From Thalassospira xianhensis MCCC 1A02616 (GTDB taxonomy: Bacteria > Pseudomonadota > Alphaproteobacteria > Rhodospirillales > Thalassospiraceae): DNA of 53,294 bases. Both the position numbers and the translations under genes were made by a program. Below, piece by piece: positions 34,846 through 43,741 of the stretch. The stretch spans positions 1 through 53,294 of the forward strand of contig NZ_JPWA01000034.1 of the NCBI RefSeq assembly GCF_003326475.1, written 5' to 3'. The notes below the pieces were generated by a model. The model was not told the DNA's origin, made no database searches, and saw only the letters and a list, made by a program, of their open reading frames with translations. Numbering within the stretch: the first letter of the stretch is position 1; each line of letters starts with the position of its first letter.

Positions 34846-35781
34846 TCAGAGCTGACGCTCCAGTTCGGGAAGAATGTCGAACAGATCACCCACAATGCCA
34901 TAATCCGCGACCTGGAAGATCGGTGCATCTTCGTCGGTATTGATCGCCACGATGATTTTGGAATCCTTCATGCCCGCAAGGTGCTGAATGGCGCCCGAAA
35001 TGCCACATGCGATGTAAAGATCGGGGGCGACCACCTTGCCGGTCTGTCCGACCTGCAAATCATTTGACGCATAACCGGCATCCACGGCGGCACGGGATGC
35101 GCCGATGGCAGCACCAAGTTTATCGGCAACCGGTGTCATGACTTCCTGGAACCTTTCGGCGGAACCAAGGGCACGGCCGCCCGATACGATGATCTTGGCG
35201 GAACCGAGTTCCGGGCGATCATTTTTCGACAGGATGTTTTCAAGGAAGGTTGAAAGACCGGTGCCATCCGATCCGGCATCGATGGTTTTGATCGGGGCCG
35301 GGGCGTTGTCGCCAGTGGCGGCGGCGAAGCTTGTGGTGCGGATCGTAAGGATCCTTGTCGCATCGGTCGTCTGCACGGTTTCAATCGCATTTCCGGCATA
35401 GATCGGGCGTTTGAAGGTATCGGGCGATACGACTTCGATCACGTCGGAAACCTGCATGACATCGAGAAGGGCGGCGACACGGGGCAATACGTTTTTGCCC
35501 GTGGTGGTGGCTGGCGCGAGGATGGTGTCGTAATCGCCTGAAAGATTGACGATCAGGGCGGCGGTCGGTTCGGCAAGACGGTGTTCAAGGGTGTCGCCTT
35601 CGGCAAGGATCACATTGCGCACGCCCGAGAGTTTTGCCGCCGCATCGGCCACCGAACCGGCATTTTTACCGGCGATCAGAATGTCGATATCGCCACCGAT
35701 CAGGGATGCGGCGCTGAGCGCTTTGGCGGTCTGATCGGACAGGGATTGATTGTCATGTTCTGCAAAAAGAAGAATGGCCAT
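34846..35781 (-). CDS. etfA: Electron transfer flavoprotein alpha subunit
   Basis: A 311-residue EtfA. The C-terminal FAD domain has IIVSGGRALGSAERF, the GASRAAVDAGY arginine region, and GQTGKVVAPDLYIACGISGAIQHLAGM, all canonical. Pairs with etfB 17 bases upstream. It carries electrons from dehydrogenases to ETF:ubiquinone oxidoreductase. In this operon the obvious donor is the dimethylglycine dehydrogenase. Confidence 0.96.
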   Translation of the reverse strand: MAILLFAEHDNQSLSDQTAKALSAASLIGGDIDILIAGKNAGSVADAAAKLSGVRNVILAEGDTLEHRLAEPTAALIVNLSGDYDTILAPATTTGKNVLPRVAALLDVMQVSDVIEVVSPDTFKRPIYAGNAIETVQTTDATRILTIRTTSFAAATGDNAPAPIKTIDAGSDGTGLSTFLENILSKNDRPELGSAKIIVSGGRALGSAERFQEVMTPVADKLGAAIGASRAAVDAGYASNDLQVGQTGKVVAPDLYIACGISGAIQHLAGMKDSKIIVAINTDEDAPIFQVADYGIVGDLFDILPELERQL

Positions 35782-35798
35782 TTTTATCTCCGCCCGGT

Positions 35799-36548
35799 TT
35801 AGATGACGCCTGCTTCGGCTTTAAGCTTTTCAATCAGATCGGTTACACCCGCGACCTTGATCCCGGCGGTGCGACCGGCGGGTTCTTCGACCCGGATCAC
35901 GCGCAGACGCGGGGAAACGGTGACGCCGAAATCATCGGGCGTTCTGGTTTCCAGCGGCTTTTTCTTGGCCTTCATGATGTTGGGAAGCGACGCATAGCGC
36001 GGCTCGTTCAGGCGAAGATCGGCAGTCACAATGGCGGGCAGGGTGACTTCGATGGCCTGAAGGCCGCCATCAACCTCGCGGGTGACTTTGGCGGTGGTAT
36101 CGCCAAGATCAAGTTCGGAGGCAAAGGTTGCCTGCGACCAGCCGAGCAGGGCGGAAAGCATCTGCCCGGTCTGATTGGCGTCATCGTCAATCGCCTGTTT
36201 GCCAAGGATGACGAGGTTTGGATTTTCGTCCGCGACAACGCCTTTGAGCAGTTTGGCGACAGATAGCGGTTCGATGGGGCCATCGACCGTAATCAGGATG
36301 GCGCGATCCGCCCCCATGGCCAATGCCGTGCGCAGGGTTTCCTGCGCCTGTGCCGGGCCGATGGAAACGGCGACGACTTCGTTCGCCTTGCCGGCCTCTT
36401 TCAGGCGCACGGCTTCCTCGACGGCAATTTCATCGAACGGGTTCATCGACATTTTGACATTGGCAAGATCAACGCCAGTGCCGTCTGCCTTGACGCGGAT
36501 TTTGACGTTGTAATCGACAACCCGCTTTACAGGTACGAGAACCTTCAT
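35799..36548 (-). CDS. etfB: Electron transfer flavoprotein beta subunit
   Basis: A 249-residue EtfB, starting [22 protein letters not shown] with GGAAGGACAAAG upstream; a 21-base frame extension exists but is not needed. The AMP-binding region and [23 protein letters not shown] segment match the general (housekeeping, mitochondrial-like) ETF group. It leads the etfB-etfA-purU-dmgdh unit and is divergent from the AraC-type regulator. Confidence 0.95.
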   Translation of the reverse strand: MKVLVPVKRVVDYNVKIRVKADGTGVDLANVKMSMNPFDEIAVEEAVRLKEAGKANEVVAVSIGPAQAQETLRTALAMGADRAILITVDGPIEPLSVAKLLKGVVADENPNLVILGKQAIDDDANQTGQMLSALLGWSQATFASELDLGDTTAKVTREVDGGLQAIEVTLPAIVTADLRLNEPRYASLPNIMKAKKKPLETRTPDDFGVTVSPRLRVIRVEEPAGRTAGIKVAGVTDLIEKLKAEAGVI

Positions 36549-36668
36549 CTTTGTCCTTCCTGATATCATCCCGGTTCCGGGTCTTTGCCCGCTTTATCGG
36601 GTGCCGCGAAATCGCATTATTGGTATTGTTAAAAAATAGCTTGGTGAATTTTTGCGCCGGAAAATAGA
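36549..36668. promoter_or_regulatory. Divergent promoter region etfB / AraC regulator
   Basis: A 120-base region between divergent genes. It contains CCGG-TT-CCGG (36571-36580) and an AT-rich stretch (ATTGGTATTGTTAAAAAATAG) suitable for promoters. A site for the adjacent GbdR-like activator is likely by position, not by a recognised motif. Confidence 0.4.
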
Positions 36669-37814
36669 ATGTTTGCGTCAAAGCGGGATTATCGCTACGA
36701 CAAAGACAGCAACCTTGTCCGTATCGGAGGGTCTAGGGCCATGTATTCCGGATCTCAGAACGCTAATGCGGGGCGTCTTGCGAACGCTTCTGGTGCGGGC
36801 AAGTCGGGCCAGGAAAAGCCGCGTCTTTCGGTCGGGTTCATTCTGGCGAAGCGTTTTACGTTGTGTGCCTTTGCCAATTTTGTCGATGTGCTCAGACTGG
36901 CGGCTGATGAAGGGGATCGTAGCCGACCGATCCTGTGCAACTGGACGGTTGTTTCCGACACCATGGACCCGGTGCCATCAAGCAGCGGCATTATCGTTCA
37001 GCCCAAGGAACGGTTGGGCGACCCACGGCGGTTCAATTATATCGTTGTCGTCGGCGGGCTTATGGAAGAAACGCCCAATCTTGGATCGGCCTATCACAAG
37101 TTTTTGCACGAGGCGGCGGAGGCCGGTATTCCGCTTGTCGGGATATGCACGGGCGCGTTCCTGTTGCACCGGGCCGGGTTGCTTGACGGGTATCGCTGTT
37201 GCGTTAGCTGGTTCCATCATTCCGATTTCATCGAACAGTTCGAAGGACTTGATCCGGTTGCCGATCAGATTTTTGTCGTCGACCGGGATCGGTTGACCTG
37301 TTCGGGCGGGGTCAGTTCGGCGCATCTGGCAGCCCATCTGGTGGACAAGCATGTCGGGCGGGCACAGGCCAGCAAAAGCCTGCATATCATGATCATTGAT
37401 GATGCGTTGCAGGCGGAAAAGCCGCAGCCGGGTATTCCGCTTGATCTGAAAACGCAGGACCCGATCGTGCAGCGGGCGTTGCTGATCATGCAGCAGAATA
37501 TCGACACGCCGATTTCGGTTCAGGAAATCGCGCGCCGGATGGGCAACAGCAAGCGCCAGATTGAACGCCATTTCAGGCTTTCGCTTGATACATCGCCACA
37601 GGTGGCGTTCCTCAATATCCGGCTTGATATGGCCCATCACCTGATGGAGAAAAGCCAGAAGTCGGTGGCACAGGTGGCGGTGGATTGCGGATTTTGTGAT
37701 TCTTCGCATCTCAGCCGGATGTTCCGGCGCCGCTATGGCTGCACGCCACAGGAATTGCGCCGCCCGGTAACGGATGCGGTATCTGATCCGGTGCCGGTTC
37801 TGGAAGACGCGTAA
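36669..37814 (+). CDS. gbdR: GlxA/AraC-family activator, GbdR-like
   Basis: A 381-residue regulator: an N-terminal DJ-1/PfpI-like domain (about 50-240, with GICTGAFLLHRAGLLDG and the region CSGGVSSAHLAAHLV) and a C-terminal AraC helix-turn-helix pair (about 270-365, ISVQEIARRMGNSKRQIERHF and VAQVAVDCGFCDSSHLSRMFRRRYG). This architecture and the surrounding betaine genes match GbdR, which senses glycine betaine and dimethylglycine and activates gbc and downstream genes. ATG 36669 has CCGGAAAA upstream; ATG 36741 with GGAGGG is a serious alternative start. Confidence 0.87.
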   Translation: MFASKRDYRYDKDSNLVRIGGSRAMYSGSQNANAGRLANASGAGKSGQEKPRLSVGFILAKRFTLCAFANFVDVLRLAADEGDRSRPILCNWTVVSDTMDPVPSSSGIIVQPKERLGDPRRFNYIVVVGGLMEETPNLGSAYHKFLHEAAEAGIPLVGICTGAFLLHRAGLLDGYRCCVSWFHHSDFIEQFEGLDPVADQIFVVDRDRLTCSGGVSSAHLAAHLVDKHVGRAQASKSLHIMIIDDALQAEKPQPGIPLDLKTQDPIVQRALLIMQQNIDTPISVQEIARRMGNSKRQIERHFRLSLDTSPQVAFLNIRLDMAHHLMEKSQKSVAQVAVDCGFCDSSHLSRMFRRRYGCTPQELRRPVTDAVSDPVPVLEDA

Positions 37815-37841
37815 CTCTGCCTTCATGTCGAAGCTAACATG

Positions 37842-37881
37842 AAAACGCCGCCCGAAGATTATCCCTTCGGGCGGCGTTTTT
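37842..37881. terminator. Bidirectional terminator after the GbdR-like gene
   Basis: A 16-base perfect stem (37842-37857 with 37865-37880), loop ATTATCC, A-run before and T-run after. It separates the convergent regulator and BCCT transporter genes. Confidence 0.92.
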
Positions 37882-37900
37882 CAATGGTCAAAGACGGTTA

Positions 37901-39529
37901 TCAGCGCGGTTCGCTGGCAAGTCCGCGCCAGATGGCAACGCACATCACAAGCAGAACCACGGTAAATGGCAGACCCGTTGAAATCACCATCGATTGCAGT
38001 GATTTCAGACCACCCGCCGAAAGCAGCAGGACGATTGCGACCAGGCCTTCGAACACGCACCAGAAGACGCGCTGCGGCAGGGGGGCATCGACCTTGCCAC
38101 CGGCTGCAATCGTATCAATGACCAGCGACCCGGAATCCGAGGACGTGACAAAGAAAACAATCACAAGCACGATCCCGATAAAGGACGTGATCGATGCCAG
38201 CGGCAGGGCATCAAGCATGGTGAAGAGCTGCACGGGAAGGTCGGCTTCCTGAACCGCGGTGTAGCCGTCGCGAACGACCTGGCTGATGGCGGAACCGCCA
38301 AAGATCGACATCCAGAGCACGCAGACCAGCGACGGGATCAGCAGAACGCTGATGATGAATTCACGCACGGTACGGCCACGGCTGACACGGGCGATGAACA
38401 TGCCGACAAACGGTGACCAGGAAATCCACCATGCCCAGTAGAACGATGTCCAGCCCTGCATGAAGTTGACATCGTCGCGGCCGACCGGGCTTGAAAGTGC
38501 CGGAAGGTATTGAAGATATGCGCCAAGGAAGTCAAAGACATCGGTCACCAGAAGCAGGGTCGGCCCGGCGACAAGCACGAACATGAGCAGCAGGAAGGCA
38601 ATCCCCATATTGATTTCGGATAACAGCTTGACGCCTGATTCAAGGCCGCGAACGACCGAGAAAAGGGCGATCGAGGTGATGCCGACAATCAGGATAACCT
38701 GCCATGTAGTATCAATCGGCATCCCGAACAGCTTGTTAAAGCCGGAGTTTGCCTGAACCGCACCAAGACCAAGCGAGGTGGCAAGACCGAAAAGGGTCGC
38801 AAAAACAGCAAGAATATCAATGATGTGCCCCGGCCATCCCCAGACGCGTTCACCGAAGATCGGATAGAAGGCGGAACGGATGGTCAGCGGCAGACCCTTG
38901 TTATAGCTAAACAGGGCAAGGCTGAGGGCGACGATGGCATAGATTGCCCACGGGTGAAGGGCCCAGTGGAAAATCGAGGCCGCCATGCCCAGACGAATGG
39001 CTTCTTCCTGACTGGCGGCGGCACCAAGCGGTGCCCAGTCGCTGCGGATGCCATCCGCACCGACAGCAGTGCCACCCAGCGATGATGAAAAGTGGCTTAG
39101 CGGTTCGGAAACACCATAGAACATAAGCCCGATCCCCATGCCCGCGGCGAACAGCATGGAGAACCAGCTTAGATAGCTGAAATCAGGTGTTGCGTCCTTT
39201 CCGCCAAGCCGGACCTTGCCATAGGGGCTAACGACGACGACAAGGCAAAGGATCACGAAAATATCGGCAGCGCCGATGAAGAACCAGTCGAAGCCCTGGG
39301 TTACTTCGGAAAACAACAGGCTGAAAACAGAGTTCGCCTGATCTGGCATCAACAGTGTGTAGGCAACGAACGCGATAACGGTCAGGGCCGAGACGGCAAA
39401 GACGGGGTTGTGAATGTCGAACCCGATGGGGCCGAGCTTGCCCTCTATATTATCCTGACCGAGATTGTAGTCTGTATCGATTTGGCCTTCTGGCGGCGTT
39501 TCTTCCGCCGCTGTTTTTACGTCACTCAT
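37901..39529 (-). CDS. BCCT family glycine betaine/choline transporter
   Basis: A 542-residue secondary transporter with about 12 membrane helices. The BCCT glycine motif GMGIGLMFYGVSEPL and the helix-8 aromatic segment FYWAWWISWSPFVGMFIARVSRGRTVREF are present; the latter lines the trimethylammonium site. ATG 39529 has AGGAGAA upstream; the frame extends 102 bases further without need. It ends with a short C-terminal tail, unlike the long osmosensing tail of BetP, which fits nutrient uptake. Context (gbcAB, GbdR) points to glycine betaine; choline or carnitine remain possible. Confidence 0.92.
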   Translation of the reverse strand: MSDVKTAAEETPPEGQIDTDYNLGQDNIEGKLGPIGFDIHNPVFAVSALTVIAFVAYTLLMPDQANSVFSLLFSEVTQGFDWFFIGAADIFVILCLVVVVSPYGKVRLGGKDATPDFSYLSWFSMLFAAGMGIGLMFYGVSEPLSHFSSSLGGTAVGADGIRSDWAPLGAAASQEEAIRLGMAASIFHWALHPWAIYAIVALSLALFSYNKGLPLTIRSAFYPIFGERVWGWPGHIIDILAVFATLFGLATSLGLGAVQANSGFNKLFGMPIDTTWQVILIVGITSIALFSVVRGLESGVKLLSEINMGIAFLLLMFVLVAGPTLLLVTDVFDFLGAYLQYLPALSSPVGRDDVNFMQGWTSFYWAWWISWSPFVGMFIARVSRGRTVREFIISVLLIPSLVCVLWMSIFGGSAISQVVRDGYTAVQEADLPVQLFTMLDALPLASITSFIGIVLVIVFFVTSSDSGSLVIDTIAAGGKVDAPLPQRVFWCVFEGLVAIVLLLSAGGLKSLQSMVISTGLPFTVVLLVMCVAIWRGLASEPR

Positions 39530-39682
39530 GAAGCATTCTCCTGTTATGAACCTGCGAAAAAATTCCGTCAGGAGAGATCCTTTTGCTGGACCCTTCTTGT
39601 GATTTTGAATCAAAGGTGCCACGCACGCCAAAAGGCGAGCTCGTTCAGAACAGTCTTAACGTGCGGGGCGTAAGGCAGAGGT

Positions 39683-40819
39683 CTAGAGTTCGACCTCGAT
39701 GTCCGACAAAGGTGTCGAACAACAAATCAGGACTTTGCCCTGATCTATTTCGCGCTGGCGGATACCGCCACCGTGCTGCATATCGACTTCACCGGAAATC
39801 AGTTTTGACTTGCAGGTGCCGCAGATGCCGCGCTGGCAGGAGGACATTGGCAATATCCCCGCCTCGCGGGCCGCTGACAGAACCGTCATGCCCGGACCAC
39901 ATTCGACAACGTGGCCGGTTTTGGTGAAGCTCACCCGGAAAGTCTGGCCGCTTATTTCCGGGGCTGCGACAGGATCTTCATCAAATGTTCCGGCGGTTTC
40001 CGCGCCGAAGTCGAAGCTTTCCTCGTAATATTTCTCCATGTCGAAACCGGTATCGCGCAACATGTTGCGGACACCTTCCATGAAGGGGGCCGGGCCGCAG
40101 CAGAACACCTTGCGGTCCTTGAAATCGGGCAGCATCAACGACAGCATCTGAATGTTGAAGCGGCCGGTATAGCCGGTCCAACTGTGATGGGCGGCGGCGG
40201 TGCTGCAGGTGAAGGCAATTCGAAGGCCTGGGTTCTGGGCGGCGAGAAGCGAGAGTTCATCGCGGAAAATGATGTCCGCCGGGGTGCGTGCCGCGTGTAC
40301 GAAACACAGATCGGACGGTTCGGACAGATCACAGGCGGTGCGGGTCATCGACATCATCGGGGTGATGCCGCTGCCAGCCGAGATGAACAGAAGCTTTTCC
40401 TCGCCGGTGGCATCGGTGGTGAATTCACCGAACGGGCCGGAGACATTCACTTCCTTGCCCGGCATCATATAGTCATGCAGCCAGTTCGACCCCGGACCGC
40501 CGGGCACACGTTTGACCGTGATTTCGATCCGGTAGGGGCGGGCAGCCGACCCCGAAATCGTGTAACTGCGCGTGACCATGCCTTCGACGGGCAGTTCAAA
40601 CGTCATGTACTGGCCCGGATAGAAGCGGAATGCGCGCGGTTCGCGGGCCGAAAAGACGAATGTTTTTACGTCATGGGTTTCCTGTCGCACCTGCCGGCAG
40701 ACCAGAACGTCATCCTGTTCCGGGTCCCAAAGCGGGATGCGGGTGGCCTCGGTAAAGTTTTCATCGTCGCCGGACGGGGCGGCTTGGCCGGTGGCCGGTG
40801 GATTGGTCTGCGTCATCAT
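39683..40819 (-). CDS. gbcB: Glycine betaine monooxygenase reductase subunit
   Basis: A 378-residue oxidoreductase. An FAD domain (YPGQYMTFELPVEGMVTRSYTISGSA) and NAD domain (LLFISAGSGITPMMSMTR, FCCGPAPFMEGVRNML) are followed by a C-terminal plant-type [2Fe-2S] ferredoxin domain (SSCQRGICGTCKSKL, and a final CC). It passes electrons from NAD(P)H to the Rieske oxygenase gbcA, with which it overlaps by four bases. Confidence 0.92.
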   Translation of the reverse strand: MMTQTNPPATGQAAPSGDDENFTEATRIPLWDPEQDDVLVCRQVRQETHDVKTFVFSAREPRAFRFYPGQYMTFELPVEGMVTRSYTISGSAARPYRIEITVKRVPGGPGSNWLHDYMMPGKEVNVSGPFGEFTTDATGEEKLLFISAGSGITPMMSMTRTACDLSEPSDLCFVHAARTPADIIFRDELSLLAAQNPGLRIAFTCSTAAAHHSWTGYTGRFNIQMLSLMLPDFKDRKVFCCGPAPFMEGVRNMLRDTGFDMEKYYEESFDFGAETAGTFDEDPVAAPEISGQTFRVSFTKTGHVVECGPGMTVLSAAREAGILPMSSCQRGICGTCKSKLISGEVDMQHGGGIRQREIDQGKVLICCSTPLSDIEVEL

Positions 40820-42090
40820 TTGGTGGCCGCCCCGGATTTGCCTTTGGCCAGATGCTGTTTCATCCGTGCGATATACCAGTCACAGAAGGCTTCGACATGC
40901 GGTTCGGTAAAGCTTGAATAGGGGCCGGGTTCGTAGGATGGCTGTTCACTGCCAAGCTGGGCAAGACGGACCAGATCGGCGTCCTGCTGGTTGGTCATTT
41001 TCCAGACCTGGGTCAGGTTATCGAGATTGTAATCTTCGCCTTCGATGGCATCCTTGTGGACAAGCCAGGTTGTGCGCACCAGCGTGCGGTCGGCTGAAAG
41101 CGGCAGGACCGAGAAGGTGACGATATGGTCACTCATGAAATGGTGCCATGAATTCGGATGCGTCCAGAAGCTGAGTCCGCCAAGCTTCGGATCGGTGAAT
41201 TTGCCAAGCAGCTTTTTGGAGGCGACCTTGGTGTCTAGCGTCTGGGATTCTCCTTCCCACATCAGAGGCAGGCGCATAGTGCGGAAGCCGGTGACATCGG
41301 AAAGGTGATCTTCTTCTGCGGATGGCAGGCCGCAGGATTCCCAGCGTTTATGGTCGTTTTCAACCGCGTTGGTATATTTCTTGACGTCTTCGGACCGGCG
41401 TTCGTCCATTTCATCAGGGGAAAAGCCAAAGCCGAATTCGGAAAGCGGTACGGTCAATTGCGGATGGTTGGCTTCGCAGTGATAGCATTCGCGGTTGTTT
41501 TCCATCGTCAGCTTCCAGTTGCCTTCCTCGATCAGGTCGGAGGTGAAGGCAACCTTGCAATTGGCGATGTCGTGCGGCGCGATATAGGGCGTCATCACGC
41601 GGGCCATTTCATCGATATCTTTGGGCGCTTCATCGGCAAGGCAGATGAAAATCAGCCCGGCGATGGAACGGATATGGACGGCCTTTAGCCCGTGGCAGCT
41701 TTTATCGAAGCCAGCGCCCATATGTTCGGCCAGAATCAGGTCGCCGTCTTCGTTATAGGTCCAGCCGTGATAACGGCACACGATATTGCCGATGGTGGTG
41801 GCCCGTTCGTCGATCAGCTTTGCCCCGCGGTGGCGGCACACATTGTGAAAGGCACGGATTTCCATATCGTCGCCGCGCAGAAGCAGGATGGAGGCGCGAC
41901 CAACCTCGACCGTGATGCAGTCGCCGGGTTCGGGCAGTTCCGGTTCGACCGCGACGAAAATCCAGTGCTGATTGAAGATCGCCTCGACATCAAGCTTGAG
42001 GATTTCCGGGGCGTTATAAAATGGCGCTTCGAGGCTTTTGCCTTTTTCGCGGCGCGACACGAGATCTTGTATGTCAGAAGAAAAGCGCAT
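40816..42090 (-). CDS. gbcA: Glycine betaine monooxygenase, Rieske oxygenase subunit
   Basis: A 424-residue Rieske non-haem iron oxygenase. Rieske ligands are Cys85/His87 (CRHRGA) and Cys105/His108 (CRYHGW); the mononuclear iron histidines are His204 and His209 in NRECYHCEANHPQL. With gbcB it demethylates glycine betaine to dimethylglycine and formaldehyde. Assignment to betaine rather than stachydrine or carnitine rests on family resemblance and on the flanking GbdR, BCCT, dimethylglycine dehydrogenase and fdhA genes. Confidence 0.92.
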   Translation of the reverse strand: MRFSSDIQDLVSRREKGKSLEAPFYNAPEILKLDVEAIFNQHWIFVAVEPELPEPGDCITVEVGRASILLLRGDDMEIRAFHNVCRHRGAKLIDERATTIGNIVCRYHGWTYNEDGDLILAEHMGAGFDKSCHGLKAVHIRSIAGLIFICLADEAPKDIDEMARVMTPYIAPHDIANCKVAFTSDLIEEGNWKLTMENNRECYHCEANHPQLTVPLSEFGFGFSPDEMDERRSEDVKKYTNAVENDHKRWESCGLPSAEEDHLSDVTGFRTMRLPLMWEGESQTLDTKVASKKLLGKFTDPKLGGLSFWTHPNSWHHFMSDHIVTFSVLPLSADRTLVRTTWLVHKDAIEGEDYNLDNLTQVWKMTNQQDADLVRLAQLGSEQPSYEPGPYSSFTEPHVEAFCDWYIARMKQHLAKGKSGAATK

Positions 42091-42643
42091 GATCAGATAC
42101 CTCGGCGTCTAAGCGGTACCACGAAGAGAGGACTTTGTCGGTCCTTGCGGAATTATAGGATGATGGACCTCTGTCGGGTGCAAGGAAACAAGATGCTGCG
42201 ACTTTCATCGGGCTTCTTGCGCGATTGCCAGCCGGTTTCGGGCTTTGGTCACGGAAGCAGCCAGAGGAAAGAAAATCGCACGGCATTCGGTCCCGTGGGC
42301 ACATCCCGGCATAACCCGCACTGTCAATTACAGGGGGGGTGATACGGGCAAGACAGGTCCCTGCATGAGGGTTGCCAGTCTCGTGCATGGCACGGGTTAT
42401 CAATTGCACCCAAAGTCTCCCTCTTTTCATGCGGCAGGTAACCTGCTCTTCATTCGCCCTTGATCGACAACGAGCGATTAAAAAGATTTCAAAATCTATT
42501 GCGAATTGGAAGGCAGTTGGCAGGAACCTTGAGGCAATCACACAGTAAAATTGCGACGCAGGACTGTAACATTGGCAAAGAGCTTCGTATGAAGGGCCCA
42601 ACCGGCCGGGGTAGCATGCCCAAGGGGCCGTGCAGCCCCATCG
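42091..42643. other. Long intergenic region upstream of gbcA
   Basis: About 550 bases without a convincing gene; frames on both strands lack ribosome sites and family similarity. CCTTGC (42143-42148) and GCAAGG (42180-42185) form a spaced inverted repeat some 55-95 bases before gbcA, a place where an AraC-type activator could bind. The long leader is in keeping with complex control of gbcA. Confidence 0.4.
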
Positions 42644-43117
42644 TCAGAGAAACCCGATCCATCGCCCCGCGAGAAGGGCAGAGGGCCAGATCAGTAGCGA
42701 TAATGCGGCCATGATACGGGTTGGGCGCGTTATCCTGCCGGTCGTGATGGCATGGCGCCAGCCAGGTGCGACATGCTGTATCACGATGGTGGCGATACCC
42801 AGTGCGACAAGCAGCATCTTCCATCGGAAAGCCGTGTTGTCGAGATACTCGACCGCGTTGACCGACCAGAGTGCCGGACCGGTCAGAAGAACAAGCAAAA
42901 AACCGCATCCTGCCGCACGTGACAGGAACGGTCCGATCACCCGGATATCGGGCCTGCGAATGATCCCGACAAGTCGCAAATCCAGCGGAACGATTGCACC
43001 GATCAGCAATGAAAGCCCGAGAATATGCGCGGCATTGACCAGCATATAAAGCGGCCCCGGGCTACGTAATGTGGTGGCAAGGGTGCTTGCCTCCAGCCAG
43101 GTCGCAAGTTCCTGCAA
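42644..43117 (-). CDS. Small integral membrane protein
   Basis: A 157-residue protein with about four hydrophobic helices (around 22-45, 65-85, 100-118, 135-155), including LYMLVNAAHILGLSLLIGAIVPLDLRLVG. It looks like the DUF6644-type membrane proteins, though I hold that name loosely. It starts three bases after the stop of the HHGW protein gene (43121), so the two form an operon. The function is unknown. A partner role in handling something exported by its neighbour is possible. Confidence 0.8.
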   Translation of the reverse strand: MQELATWLEASTLATTLRSPGPLYMLVNAAHILGLSLLIGAIVPLDLRLVGIIRRPDIRVIGPFLSRAAGCGFLLVLLTGPALWSVNAVEYLDNTAFRWKMLLVALGIATIVIQHVAPGWRHAITTGRITRPTRIMAALSLLIWPSALLAGRWIGFL

Positions 43118-43120
43118 ACG

Positions 43121-43510
43121 TCAGTTTCCCTGAATGCGTTCGGGATACAGATCGTAATTCTGGCCGTCGATGATGATGCGGACGGCTTTCATATGTGCTT
43201 CTGCCGGGTCCTTGTTCCGGTTTCCGATCACGGTAATCGCATCACCGGGCTGCGCAGTGTCGCCGGTGAAGCCTGATCGTGCTGTCTGATTGGGGTTTCC
43301 CAGATCAACCTGCCAGACTGTGCCTTCGGCGTCGGTGACTGTCAGCGAGGGATGGGGCGGGTTCATCGAAATGCTTTCGATTGTGCCTTCAAGGGTCATC
43401 TGGGTGCTTTCGGCCCATGACCAGCCGTGATGGGCGAAGGCGGGCAGGGACGGGGTGATCAGTATGACCGTCACGGCAAGCATGAAAGCCTTGCAGATAC
43501 GCGTGGGCAT
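43121..43510 (-). CDS. Exported DUF6152-like protein
   Basis: A 129-residue protein beginning with a signal peptide (MPTRICKAFMLAVTVILITPSLPAFA) cut to expose an N-terminal His-His-Gly-Trp. A small beta domain follows (TLEGTIESISMNPPHPSLTV, GDAITVIGNRN). The mature His-His start is a feature of DUF6152 proteins and could bind a metal. ATG 43510 with AGGAGATAC upstream is preferred to an upstream frame extension. It leads a two-gene unit with the membrane protein. Confidence 0.82.
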   Translation of the reverse strand: MPTRICKAFMLAVTVILITPSLPAFAHHGWSWAESTQMTLEGTIESISMNPPHPSLTVTDAEGTVWQVDLGNPNQTARSGFTGDTAQPGDAITVIGNRNKDPAEAHMKAVRIIIDGQNYDLYPERIQGN

Positions 43511-43689
43511 GTTTCTGTATCTCCTGTCTGGATTGAGCATATGCCGACCCCTCAAACCCAGAGAGAATGACATAATTTTCTCGCCTTATGATTTCACAAG
43601 CGTGTGAGACTTCAATTCCGGCGCAAGAGATGGTGAGATAAGTGCGGTGGATTTCCTGTTACCCCGTCGGCGATTGATCCGGATGACGA

Positions 43690-43718
43690 TTGACCGGGTC
43701 CTGTTCAAATTGTATGAG
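43690..43718 (+). promoter_or_regulatory. Candidate sigma-70 promoter of dgoK
   Basis: TTGACC (43690-43695), 17 bases, TATGAG (43713-43718), 24 bases before the dgoK ATG. The spacing is ideal; the -10 matches four of six positions. Confidence 0.4.
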
Positions 43719-43741
43719 GATATAACGCCGATAACAATAAT

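Noticed and set aside
42074..42601. 175-codon frame on - upstream of gbcA
   Set aside because: Overlaps the gbcA start, no ribosome site, composition unlike a protein; treated as a regulatory intergenic region.
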